Positions 22,708 through 34,700 of a stretch of DNA of 64,000 bases are shown here, one piece after another. Position numbers and translations under genes: made by a program. Under the pieces are notes generated by a model. The model was not told where the DNA came from. It did not search any database and saw only the letters and a program-made list of their open reading frames with translations. Every line of letters begins with the position of its first letter. Within the stretch, counting starts at the first letter, position 1. The stretch comes from Ustulina deusta. Lineage: Eukaryota > Ascomycota > Sordariomycetes > Xylariales > Xylariaceae. The stretch spans positions 542,569 to 606,568 of the forward strand of contig JAJNNX010000031.1 in NCBI GenBank assembly GCA_023159155.1. The letters are read 5' to 3'.

Positions 22708-23003
22708 TCTTGCAATTGTACCTCAAGCCTTTCTCTGATTACTCTTCTCTGATGTAGTCTACCATGCAACTTAGGTAATACTACGTATCTCGCCCTGTGA
22801 CCCTGAAAAGTCCATTCGTATCTTCTATCTCATACTGTGTTAATATCCTTAAAGCTGCATCATTAGTACCGCCTAACGTCTGAGTCAGGGGCTGGCAGAA
22901 CGACCAGCCAACAGGCCAGGCAATCGACATCAGACAAACTGGCAACGTGTAATGTGCAATATGTTTTATCCAAGATGTGTTCTCGTTAGATTCATCAATC
23001 GAG

Positions 23004-23731
23004 CTATATCAAGATGTCCCGCAAAGCCTTCAACACCTTGCAATTAGATTTATGATCCATCTCACTCCAGCCCTTAACTTGACAGTCCTAGAGAACCCCG
23101 CACTCACCATCAGAACCAAGTAACTAAGTAATAATGGGATAATGAAAATGACGGGTGAAAGCCTCTTACCTTCCCGCAATACCCAGCAAATCCACACCCA
23201 GTGCACTTCATAAATGCGCCCTCTGTCTTCCCGCACGCAGCGCACTTTTGATCCATAGCCTCTGCACCTTCCAACACAACGCCCAGCTCAAGGACCCTTT
23301 CCAGACCCCCGGGTATGACCTATTATCGCCCGGGACAACACCATGTTAGTATTTCCAGCTTAAGCAACAGACACGAGAAAGGTTTCTCCCCACCCACTCA
23401 CCTTCACCTCGGCGCCGCGACCAGCAGGCACGCGCACAACGGCCTTCTTCCCCTCGCCCTCACGGTCCGTCCGTCTCGCGCCCGGCACGGCCACGGTATG
23501 TCCCTTCCGAAACGCCTTCAAGCTGATGCCGTCCTCCTCGAAGAGCAGCGCGAAGTCGACGCCCGTCCTGTCCGTGACGATGAGCGTCGGCTTCGTGATC
23601 GTCATGTTCTCCTTGATCTGCGCGAGCAGACACCAGCTTCGTTCCGAAGATTGGCCGTCCGGACCCGAGCTCGACGTCGCCGGCAGCTCGTAGAAGGATG
23701 GGAACTGCGACGCGTCGGCGAATCGAAACAT
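23004..23731 (-). CDS. Small MYND-type zinc-finger protein
   Basis: Three exons (23731-23402, 23319-23170, 23087-23004) encode 187 residues. Both introns are 82 bp, with donors GTGAGT and GTAAGA; the first has a perfect TACTAAC branch. All exons join in phase 0. Residues 1-110 form an unnamed domain (FRFADASQFPSFYELP, then NMTITKPTLIVTDRTGVDFA and GHTVAVPGA). Residues 136-176 hold a complete MYND finger: Cys at 136, 139, 149, 152, 158 and 162, His at 172 and Cys at 176, with the YCGKDCQ and W..H signatures. MYND fingers bind proline-rich partner peptides. The finger spans all of exons 2-3, so a model without splicing would miss it. The gene is intact; its specific role is not known to me. Confidence 0.85.
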
Positions 23732-25226
23732 GTTTGCTCGACTTTCTGTGTTTCGCGATTGTGAGCCGAGTAAGTAAGTGGGGTGAGATGAGTGCTGGGA
23801 TGGCGACGAGACGCGGGGGGGCGTGTGGATTTTTATTTTGTTGAAATTTCGACACACTTGACGCGATTCTGTAAGCGAAATACTTACATTCGCAATATCG
23901 TGGATGAAAAAGGTCTTTATACAATACTAGATGGTTGAAGGTGAAGGACGGGGAGGATGGCGGCGCATCGGTGTGTGAGGTGAAACACGGAGGTGAAGTG
24001 AGTGGACCCATTGGTTCAAGCCGATGAAGCCAAGAGATGATGACCTGCGGTAGAATTACCCCTCCACTACGAGAATTTTAGGATTCATTTTTTATATATA
24101 AGTGTCAACCCTCCAGCATACCCGTGAAGCTTACCATACTATGGCAAGGAACGGCGTTTTTCATCAGGTTTAGCAGGGATGAACTCAGCGGTAAGACAGT
24201 GAGGCCCCGTGATTATGAGCAGGCTCGAGACCAAGGGGCTTGTAGCACATTGATAATACATTGACGTGACATCATTGCTTCATGAAAGACTATTTATTTA
24301 GACTGAATAGGATTTATGGGAATAGGCGATCGCAAGTTGCGCGAATATGTTGCGACAAGAGGTATGTGGCATAATACCAGGTGGTTCTTCAGAATCGCAA
24401 GTCGTCTCACTCTTAGCTTCAACTTCCATTCTCAGACCAATTCCCAATTCTTGTAGCAGGGGAGTCTACCTACTCTGTAGGATGCATGAGTTAGACATGA
24501 GGGAAAGATATGAATTAATTATGTTGCAAGACTTGAACAGGCTATTACTACAAATGTGGTCCTCGCTGAACTCGGATCATGCCACTATTGATATCATGAG
24601 AGCTGCTTTTGAATGTGAAGCAAGCACGTGAAAAAGCACTATTTTCATAGGCCGTCGGTGTTTGAGGCAAGCAAAGATGTAGTTGATTCAGGACTCTTTC
24701 GGCCCCGGTCAGCCGCATCATTCGGTGCATTTGAGCGGGAAATCGCCGAAGGGATTTTTCATTCGGAGTCATCCATATGTCGGACAGAGATGGGAATATA
24801 AGTTGCAGAAAATATATAGAACCTCTATGAGTAGGTTTTGGGGAGAAGACATATATCCTCTTGAACAAACCCAACCTAGCTTTTCATTTAGGCTGAAATC
24901 GCTCCAGTCTCGCTTATCTGAACGTGGAGTCCCAACTTAGGTATTAGAATTGAAGCCCACCTGAGGGGCGTGAGTAGATGCATGCATGATCCCCCCATGA
25001 TCTCCATGCATACATCCAGGGTGCAAACAAAGTCCACATTATGATGAGGGGATGTTCCCACGCTCAGTAGTCGGCCACTCCTAACCCGAATGATGAGTGG
25101 TGGGAAATACAATCGCGATAGCCTCCCCGCGCGAACGCCAAGCTCATCTCTGGAGTTCTCGTTGAATGCGGCCACTACGGCCCCGGAAAGGATAAATATA
25201 GAATTATAAGCCGAATTTTAATTGTA
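23732..25226. other. Intergenic region left of the DNA transposon
   Basis: Holds the promoter side of the MYND gene and the left flank of the transposon. Short frames at 24347-24631 and 24548-25175 have no recognisable domain. No RNA gene was recognised. Confidence 0.5.
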
Positions 25227-25268
25227 AGCTAACACCCCCCCTTGCGAACCACCCCATCGCAACCCAGC
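25227..25268 (+). repeat. Left terminal inverted repeat of the transposon
   Basis: A 42-bp arm, C-rich, including a C7 run and the segment TTGCGAACCACCCCATCGC. It pairs with 27113-27154 in inverse orientation. Confidence 0.92.
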
Positions 25269-27112
25269 TAAAAACGTGCTACTGACCCCAACTACTTTAA
25301 TTAAAAATTGTTAAATAACATAACCACGTTTAGTTCTCATGTTCTCTTTTTACTTTTATTTTTTTTAGAATTAACTCTTTTTTATTATAATACTTTTATA
25401 TAGCAACTAATAGCATATAGCAGCTATAGTTCGTACTGCTTAACTTAGTATTTCGCAAAAACAAATAGCTATTTAATAAAGTATTAATTAATTATATATA
25501 TACTGCTGCTTTAATAATATTCTAACTAAAAAGCAGTTATACTAATACTTTTAGATTTTATTTATATACTTTAAAACTAAATTAGCTAATTAAACTATAA
25601 ATTAAGCTAAGCTAAGCTTTATGTTTTTAATAGTTAAATTTAAATATATAGCTAAACATATATTATTAGTTTTTAAAAACTTTAAAATATTCGGAAAGTT
25701 ATAACATATATGTTTTTTTTTTTATAATTTTAAATTAAAAACTACTAAATTAATATTTATTAGCTATTTATATATTAATAAAATAACTATAACTAATATT
25801 AAATTATTTTTTAAATATTTTAAAGCTTTTAAATTAGTAAATATATTTTTAAAACAATTTTTTAATACTAATAAAATAAGTATTAGCTAAAATATAAATA
25901 AAAGTTATTAAATTGTTTATAAAACTTTAATATATATAGCTTTAAAAAAAAACATTAAAAAAAATAAATAAATAATATTTTTTAAATATATTAATAATAA
26001 AAATATTACTTTATTACTACTGCTTATTTTTAAAAAAATTAATATTTAAAATTAAAAGTTTTTAAATATAAATTATAGTTTATTTAAAAACTAGCAGTTT
26101 AAAACTTTGCTTAATAAATAAACTTATAATTTTATTATTATTAATTAGTTTATTAATATTTTTATTTTATTTATTTAAAGTTATTTTAATAATATATAAA
26201 TTATATTAATATATAATAACTATAACTTATATATAAATAATAACTTTTTATAGCTTTATTTTTTAAATAAAATATAGTTTGTTTTTTATAAATTATATTA
26301 TAGCTATATTATATAAATATTAAATATTAAAGTTTTTAATTTATTAAAAAAAAAGCTTAAAAATAAAGTTAAAAAAATATTTAAAAGCTGCTTTAGTGTT
26401 ATATTTTAAAAAAAAAAACATAATTATAATATATAAATAGGCTTATAATACTATTTTATTACTAAAAACTATTAAAAAAATATAAATAATAACTAAAATA
26501 TAACTAAAAAATATTTAATTATTATTATTTTTAAAATATATTATATTTAAAAATAAAAATATTACTTATAAAATTTAGCTAATATTTATATTAATTAATT
26601 AATTTAAAATATTTAAATATTAGTTTAAACTAAACTAAATAAAAATTATAATACTTATAAAAAGCTAAAATTTATAATATATAACTTAGCAATTAGCTAA
26701 ATATTACTTTTTTTTTAATAATTTATTATAAAAGCTATTTTTTATAAAAGCTAGCAAAGCTTTTAACTAAAAAGCTAAAAAAAATTACGATTTTAAAAGC
26801 ATATATTAAGCTATTAAAAGCTAAACTAGCTAAAAAAATTATATTAAAACATAAATTAGTCAAATTGCTACCTAGTTATTGTTTTATTTATATAACTTAT
26901 ATATAATAAATCAAACAAAAATTGTAATAGCGAACACTATATATAAATAAAGCTAAAGATAAAAACATACTAAAAGCAAAAAAAAACAAAAACTAAAAAT
27001 ATAATTAAAGTTAAAACATCTTAATATTTAATAAAAACATTAAAGTTAGCTATAAATACTATGTTGTGCTATAAATAATAGCTTCGAAAGTTGGTGGGTG
27101 GCTATTTTGGTG

Positions 27113-27154
27113 GCTGGGTCGCGATGGGGTGGTTCGCAAGGGGGGGTGTTAGCT
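27113..27154 (-). repeat. Right terminal inverted repeat of the transposon
   Basis: Inverse copy of the left arm. It reads CTAACACCCCCCC on the complement and carries the same homopolymer length of seven. The first difference from the left arm is one G-to-A type transition at position 35 of the arm. Confidence 0.92.
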
Positions 27155-27262
27155 TATGCTTTGTAAATTTAGACGGATCATCTCTAACTACCCAGTTGAT
27201 CAACGATAAGGCTTGCGTAGTGAGATATTTACACACAATCGCATTAAGTGACACTATCCAAA

Positions 27263-29232
27263 ATGAAGTGCCATCTACTTACCACCCTTCTCGCAACAAC
27301 GGCAGCAACAGCAACAGCAACAGCAATACTCTTTTCACTCCCCGCCCTCCCAACCTTGATCGTGAGTCCCAAAACACCATCCATTGCTTTCCCATTAAGC
27401 ACAGCCCGCCATGCCTCCAAGATATGCGTCGTAGACCCCGAAGCCACAGACGCCGGCCCGGCTCTCATTTCCGCAGCGCGCGACTGCAATAATGGGGGCA
27501 CCGTAGTCTTGCTACCGGATACAACGTATACGATTGCGTCGCCAACGGACTTGACATTCCTGCAGAGTGTTGACATTTTGATTCTTGGCACAGTCGTCTT
27601 CAACGACGATGTGGACTATTGGCAGACGAGGGCTTTCGAGTATGCCTACCAAGACATCCGTCTCTTCTGGAAGTTTGGCGGGCGTGACGTTAATATCTAT
27701 GGTTTGGGCATTGGGACACTAGATGGTGGGACCAATTTTCTTGATCCTTTCTCATGGATGCTCCATTCATATTAGATTGGTCGGTGGAGTGGTGTGAGAC
27801 GCGAAGTGACTTTATAAACATGAAACGAGACCGAAAATGAAACCCAAACGGAGAATGAGAAGCTAACTCATACGAGCTAGGTCTCGGCCAGACATGGTGG
27901 ACCGCAAAGAGAAGCAACGAAACAATCTACAGACCCATCATATTCGGTACAGACGGGCTCGCTGGTGGTTCGGTCTCGGGACTCAATATGAAGAGTTCGC
28001 CGTCTTGGTTTAACGTTATTATGAACTCAAGCGATGTCTTGATCACGGATATTAATATCTGGAACGAAGTCACAAACTCGAGTTCGCCTCCTGCCGTGAG
28101 CCCCCTATTTCGCTAGTCAAAAGCCATCCTAAGCTAGGCACATTAGCAGATTGTGGCGACGTATTGCTCTGTTTTTGGGCTGACAAGTGGGCGGTACATA
28201 GAATACAGACGGCTGGGACACGTACCGCAGCACTAACATCGTGATACAAAACTCGACGATTGACAACGACGACGGTAAGTAATGAGATGCTTCCGCCATC
28301 TCCATTACGTCCTTCCTTCCCTCCTTTGTATCCCACCCTAGCATTTTAAAATCTAACCAAAAAAGACTGCATATCCTTCAAGCCAAACTCAACCAACATC
28401 ATCATTCAAAACCTACAATGCAACGGGTCCCACGGCATATCCGTCGGCAGCCTAGGCCAATACCAAGGGGAATACGACATTGTCGAAGACGTGTACGTAT
28501 ACAACATCTCCATGAGCAATGCCTCCGACGGCGCGCGGATCAAGATCTGGCCGGGCGTGCCGCCCAACACGACGGGCTCAAGCTCGGGCGGCGGGGCCGG
28601 CTACGTGCGGAACATCACGTACGAGTTGTTTCACAACACGAACAATGACTGTAAGCGCCGCCTCATCAAAAGCTTCAAAATCCCAATCCATGAGCTACCG
28701 CAGCTAATATAATGCGACACCTAGGGGCAATCGAACTAACCCAATGTTACTTCGCCTCAAGCCAAGAAGCATGTACCGCCTATCCAGTACGTGACGAAGC
28801 CCAGGAACAGTCCACAGGCAGCCCTACTTTGCGCTTTTGGCAGAGAACTGATCAGCACCTCTCTCCAGGCCGTGCTACTAGTAGAAGACATCCTGTTCAA
28901 AGATTTCTACGGGACAACGTCGACGCGCCATGATCCCCAAGTCGGCTCCCTCATATGCAGCGACCCTAGCGTAAGTCTTTTTATTCTACATGACGAAATA
29001 CAAAGACGAGTATTAAAAAAAAAAAGAAAAAAAAAGAGAGGGGGGGCGGGAGGAAACAACAAGCAAGCATCAAGTCCCAAAGAAAAGTGCACTGACGCAA
29101 ATACACGGGCAGGTATGCAAGAACATCCGCGCAGAAAACATCGCCGTCTCGCCGCCGAGCGCAGAAGCCGCCGAGTGGGTATGCACGAACATGGACGAGG
29201 GGCTGCTGGACATCAACTGCGTAGGCTCTTGA
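27263..29232 (+). CDS. Exopolygalacturonase (GH28, galacturan 1,4-alpha-galacturonidase type)
   Basis: Seven exons (27263-27725, 27881-28095, 28202-28274, 28366-28650, 28725-28786, 28869-28970, 29113-29232) join in phase to 439 residues, a normal family length. A secretion signal covers about residues 1-25 and contains an Ala/Thr run coded by CAACAG repeats. All four GH28 catalytic motifs are present: NTDGWD (D229), the Asp pair in DDCISFKP (D250, D251), GSHGIS (H273) and RIK in [12 protein letters not shown] (308-310). Sequences such as [16 protein letters not shown] [10 protein letters not shown] and [15 protein letters not shown] match the exo-acting group rather than endo-enzymes. It would release galacturonic acid from polygalacturonate ends outside the cell. 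The start codon lies only 108 bp from a DNA transposon, so the native promoter has been displaced. Splice sites and frame are undamaged. Confidence 0.93.
27300..27327 (+). repeat. CAACAG hexanucleotide repeat in a signal-peptide coding region
   Basis: Four to five AACAGC-type units in exon 1 of the GH28 gene encode an alternating Ala/Thr run within the hydrophobic leader. In-frame length change would alter signal-peptide length only. Confidence 0.75.
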
Positions 29233-30169
29233 ACAACATTGAATTCAATCATACCTAGCTAGTATTACTGCCCAAGTACTTCTACAACGTTCCTGGAATT
29301 TGGCACACGATACTCTTAATCCACATAGGGAATTAGCAAACGAACGCCGAACATCATTGCTCTCTATACACCATTCGTTTCTCGCACCCCTGCAACTTGT
29401 CTACGCAAACACACTATTGCGGAGGGACTCGAGGTGAGATATCCGATAAGACGTGTTGCGGCGTTGGGGACGGGATGGAAAAGCCACAGAAACGATAGAT
29501 GTCCTGTCTCCTTTTGCTGGAGGTGGAAGTGTTGTGTGCTGACGTTTCTCTTTTCCTTGTGAAGCATATTTTTCGTCTGGTTGTTCTTCCGCTTGTAATG
29601 TGGACAGCGTCGTTGTGAATAACATGCCACGATGAAACGTTATGTTAACTCTCTGCGCCCCCCTAACTGTCAACAAGAATCTACCTTACACCCTTACAGG
29701 AGCACACGGGTGTGATCTAAGTTGCCTTCTGGTGACTTTAACGTCGCCATGTTTTATGCGGCAGTTGACGGTGTTCATAGCCTAGGCTGATTGTAGGCTG
29801 CGCTGACTGGCTTTAGCCACCATGACGAAGCGACATGTACTAACTCCTACGTGCTCAGCGGATCAATAGATTGTGTGAAATTAGTATTAGTGGTTCTACT
29901 AACAGATTCATTTCATATCTAGGAAAGCCATGCAATAATTCGAGTCCTGCCTAGGACTGCTCTTTTAGCCACGCATCACATCCAAACAGGTTCCGAAGAT
30001 GCCCCAAGATTCCAACCCACCGGTATTCATAAATATACGGTATCAAACCCAAACGCCTCTTGCATCTCATTAAAACAGGGGTATTCTCGCGCCAAGTTAT
30101 AGGTGTCGAAAGAAAGCGGTGGCTACCACGAAGATACCTTGATAGTCTGGAACGGAATGGACTTTCACT
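29233..30169. other. Intergenic region between convergent wall-enzyme genes
   Basis: 3' flanks of the GH28 (+) and GH76 (-) genes. No gene is supported; the short minus-strand frames at 29364-29676 have no signature. Confidence 0.55.
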
Positions 30170-31711
30170 TCACTTTCCCAGTCCCATCCATCCGAAAGCG
30201 GCCGCGGCAGTCAAAATTATCACCACTGTCACAACACCAGCACCCGCTCGGTCGGATGTGGTTACTGGGGTTAGGTTGTCGCCGTTAATTGAACCACTTC
30301 CGACGCCGGCGTTCGGGTCTCCGATGCTAGTGCCGCCATCGGAACTCGTCACAGGAGTTTTCGATTGGCCGATTAAGAGGGACGAGACGGCCGCCAGTAC
30401 ATCCATCGTTTGCCCGGCCCCCATGCTACCATCATACACGCCGCTAGACCATCTAAAACCACATGTTCGGCCATTCGTGCCACCTGTACATTGATTGACG
30501 GCGGCTTGGGCTGATTTCTGAAGAACAGGGAGGACCTTTTCAGAAAGGAAGGGGGCAATCTGAGTCGCCGTTGCCAACCATCGATGGACATATCCTTTGA
30601 AACTCAACATATCTGTGGTGCAAGTCATGACTCCTTCGCAGGCCACTTCGTACGCGGTGTCATTAGGGAAGAAAACATTAAGCGTGGCATCTACCAGACC
30701 ATTGACACGGTCTTCCCATTTTGGGTCTTTGGTCTAAGAGCATACTTGTGAGATTCCAACTTGCCACGGAGGTTGTTGGAGAACTTACAAAATTATACAT
30801 ATAGGCAGCCCCTAGCAGGAAGACGCCATTGTTGTATGAGAACTGGGCGCGGTTGATATCGGTGCAGTTCGTTTCGACGTGAGCGCCATCAAAAATGTTG
30901 TAGTCTTTGTCCATAAAGCCAATACTAACAACCCAATCCCAAGTTTTCTCCGCCATGTCGGCATAGGTCTGGTTGTTCGTATAACGCGCGAGACGAGCGC
31001 CAAGGTTGAAGAAGATGCCGTTAGCGATGCCTTGTCCTGGTCAGTACGATGTCGGTAACACACGCCAGCAACTCTTACTGTTCTTGTAATCGTATCCATT
31101 GTTTGCAAATGGAATTTGCCATCGCAGGCCGCCTCCGCACGTCGCATCATGACGATCGGGATCTGCTTGGGTATTCCAGACGGCTTGAGCCAAAGCCAGC
31201 CATTGCGGCTGGTCTGAGGGCGGGTCGGGGAAATTCTCCTCGGCGGCCAGCATCGCGGACATGCCCCAAAACCCCTGGTCGTCGTTCCCCAGAGAGGCGG
31301 TGACGTTCGGAGGCATGTAATTCCGGTTGGGGCCGACCTGCCATAACAGCGCCTGGGTGGTCACATTGTTGTAGGTATCGTCACCTGTGAGATGCCAATA
31401 GTCGATCATGGTCCCCCATAACGCGCCGCCCTCCCACCAGTAGTAGTCGCCAGCCGGGGGAGGTCCGGGCAGGATGCCGGGCGTTTGGCCCGACTCGTTT
31501 CCGTGATAGTATGTCATCAAGTCGTAAGCGAGCGTCTTCGCAGCGGAGACGATATCGTCTGGAGAAAGGCGGCACATTGGTTAGAGGCTGGACAAGACAC
31601 GGAACAGGCGGAACAGGTGCGGATGGATCATATACCGTTGCTATCGATCTTATAAACCTGGGCAGATACCAGATCTGCCGAGAGAAGCAGACAAAGCGCT
31701 ATCGATGCCAT
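30170..31711 (-). CDS. GH76 mannan endo-1,6-alpha-mannosidase (Dfg5/Dcw1-like)
   Basis: Four exons (31711-31636, 31558-31079, 31030-30789, 30733-30170) give 453 residues. The introns are 77, 48 and 55 bp. The signal peptide is [17 protein letters not shown]. The alpha/alpha barrel shows [18 protein letters not shown], the catalytic Asp pair in [14 protein letters not shown] (about D118-D119), [25 protein letters not shown] (formed across intron 2), and [17 protein letters not shown]. The extreme C terminus is hydrophobic ([17 protein letters not shown]) after a Ser/Gly/Thr-rich stretch, which fits a GPI-attachment signal or a single anchor. In yeast, Dfg5/Dcw1 enzymes act on GPI glycans to attach wall proteins to glucan. 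The gene is intact and converges with the GH28 gene. Confidence 0.92.
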
Positions 31712-34700
31712 GATGCTGCGTTGTCCACGCGGAATGGAAAAAGCGACCGAAGAGACGAGACAGGCGACGACGGAGGAACCCACGCGCAAGAAAACGCCCC
31801 AACTGCGCGCCGCCAGCACCGACTATTGCTGTCGTTGTCTCAGGTGGCAAAAGCCAATGGTGATGACGTTATAATTCCGGCGCGGCGAAATGAATGGGAG
31901 CGAGCGTGGTTGATTTCTGCTGTCGAGAAAAGTCGGGGATGAACAACGAAAAGATGAGGGTATTTCGAGGAAGAGAAGGAAAACGGAGGGCATGGTGTTA
32001 GGTAGGAGTGCCTATGGATGTTAGTACCTACCTACTTACCTAAGTCGGCAGTATATGCAGGGTGATAGCGTCAGCGATTGGAGAGATAAGATGCCCTAAA
32101 TCCATGTCCTCGAGATCAGCCTAGCCAAGCTTCTCGGGGGACCCAGACCAGTGCACTAGGATTGATAGGTAGGGCGGTCCTGGTACCCCAGACAGCCAGG
32201 GCGTTTGCGAGCACTGTGGGGTGGCATGACCCTCTCTTCAAGAGAGGCTTGGCAGTAAATGACGCAACCCGATCGTATTGCGGATTTCTTGCTGTAAGGA
32301 TTCAGATCCTGGGAAAATAAGCTTTATTGTTTTAATAGCTCTAGCGCGCTAAAGAACTGACAGCATTCTGGATCAGACGACAGTTGATACTTTACATTTG
32401 ACGCTTAACAACGGGCATACACTAAATGTAGGTACAAGAAGACAAAGCCATGAGGCCGCGCTATACCTGCCAAGACCTGAATGTTGCAGGCATCCTGAAA
32501 ATAACAAGCTTGGATACAATGGATGGAGAGAGGCACCTAAGGATTCAAGGCCTTGCTAGCAACTGCTGGCTAGAGAAATAGAGGGCATGCTCCTATGGGA
32601 TCTATCCATGTACTCATTGTTACTTGCGAAAAGGGGTCTATTTTCTTTGGGTCCTAGACAACCTGCACTTTTTTTTCTTTTTACTAATTACCGGTTTCAA
32701 GAACTCCAAGTGCAGCAGCAGAAGCGCTGGCTCATAGACCACCACACACCTCCCTAGCATAAACCTCTACTGATTTACGCCTAGTGGGAACATTCGCTTC
32801 TATTCGATAATTTTCCGTTTTGTTTTCTTGGTCTGACTTAGAACACGCAACAGGGAACACATAGACTAGTTTGTTAGGTGGGCTACCGCGATAAGTACCT
32901 AGGTAGCTACCTACATAGCTAGATATATGTCCGAATGTCTACCCAGGAGAGGCCATCAGCAAACTGATCTTCTACAATAACATGCAGAAAGCCACAAAAG
33001 CAGGAAACTTGATCAATTTGGGGGAGGCAGGAGGGAGGAGGGGGGAAGGGGTCTAGAAATCCACTCAAAGCTTCCATGTCTTTTCTCCTAGAGGCATATC
33101 AAGTCCCAATTCAGTGTAGTACCTATTCCTGCTGCTAGATGAATGCAATTAAAATATCGCGACTCCCTCAACAGTAGGAGGCCGTTGATGATCCTAAGAT
33201 CCGAGTTCACATCGCATGCGGGGATTGCTGGGTTACCTGCTGGGGGGCGGAACGACAAATTTTCCCTACCGGGTTGGCAATCGGGATACGGGAGTTTCTA
33301 TGTTATTTGTTAGCGTCTTGGTTTAGAAAGTGTGTTTGCGGAGGAATAGAAATCGGTAACTTATGTTTGACACTTTTTCGATTGACGAGAGCGGCGTAGA
33401 TTCTTCTCGGAGCTGGCAAATGATGCCTCCCTCTTGTGTTCTTTCTTTTCTGTTTATAATTAATATTTGTCCGTTTTACGAGACAACCTGGAAGGAAAGC
33501 CAAAGCGGGGAAATCTCTGCACCAGTTTGCATATTGTACCTCTTAGAATTATATAAAATGTGCAATCATCCTCTCAATGATGTGAACAACAGTTGTAGCA
33601 AGATAATTGCTTAATATTGTGTCGTGTGTAGTATGTGACATTGCATTCGATTAGTATGTAAGCGTTGGAGGATTTTTTCCCGTGACAGGGCGATTTGTTC
33701 GTTGTCGGGGCCCACGATTCCCACCACAGCGCCATTAATCATCGCGGACTACAAGCCCAAGAGTCACTTGCCCGCCTATTCTGGTACTCTCGGCAAGAGG
33801 CTAGAACGTGGTGCACAAGCGCAATAGAAGTGAGATTGAGAATATTAAAAGAATGTGGATTAAAGCTGTTTGTACCAAATTTTTTAACATTTCAGGATTG
33901 TGATGCGCTCTAATGGTACCACTGGTTTTCGATAATATAGCTACATCATTTTTATAAATATTTTTACTGGGTTAATAGGGACACCTCACCGTGGTGTCAT
34001 AAAAAATCCGCGAATGATTGCCTTATTACAGAGCTTGAATGGTTTACATAAGGTTTGAGAAAAAACAATCTACTTTTCTTAATCACTTGAACCCCCTTCG
34101 TGGACGTCTGTTAGTCCCACATGGATATATTTGGTTACTTGGTCTACCTAAATAAATGACATTTTTGCAGTTGCAAGACATAGCGTTATAAGAATCTAGT
34201 GATAAAGAGAGGGATATTTTGGGCATTAATTGTAAATTTATTGTCTACTAGAACGACTCAGTTACCTAAGTAATCTAAAGTTGATATTCTCTCTCCTATT
34301 AGCTTTCGCCGATTTTCAGTCTTTCATCTCTGCATGGCCTCTTGTGGTTTCTTCGGAAACAATTCTTCGACATATGACGAATTGATGCTGATGCCTAAGG
34401 CCTCCTTGCGTCTCTGTAACGGTTGCTGTAGCAGTTGATTGGCTCAAAGCCTTTACGGCATACGGTACGACGAGCGTCCCCGTCTCTGGTGCCCATCATC
34501 CGGAAGGTCTGTTGTTGGCTTGTGGTACACGTAGCACTCACATTTTGGCAATTAGTATGTATATAAGTACATTTTCTGTCGTTTTCGGACTTTGACTTTT
34601 GCCCAAGTTATCAGGACTTACAACACCACGTGACTTTTCCATTGCACCATGGCTATCGTCTATTCTCATTGCACAGTTTATAAATGCCTCAGGGCCGGAG

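Larger units (their letters stand above)
25227..27154. mobile_element. RIP-degenerated TIR DNA transposon (Tc1/mariner, Fot/Pot-like by size and TA target)
   Basis: The element is 1928 bp. Its ends are terminal inverted repeats: 25227-25268 and 27113-27154 match over 34 of 34 outer positions, then 7 of the next 8. The TIR starts AGCTAACACCCCCCC. Both ends are flanked by the dinucleotide TA (25225-25226 and 27155-27156), the target duplication of Tc1/mariner elements. The length matches fungal Fot1/Pot2-type elements of about 1.8-1.9 kb. The interior is almost pure A+T and carries no open frame, so no transposase survives. Surviving C is nearly always followed by T, as expected from C-to-T mutation in other contexts. 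The assignment to Tc1/mariner rests on target and size only. Confidence 0.85.

Noticed and set aside
25270..27090. Surviving transposase gene in the left AT-rich block
   Set aside because: Stops occur every few codons in all frames; no coding sequence can be recognised.
18974..31711. Carbohydrate-enzyme gene cluster
   Set aside because: GH17, GH28 and GH76 are on different strands with unrelated genes and a transposon between; roles differ (own wall versus plant pectin).
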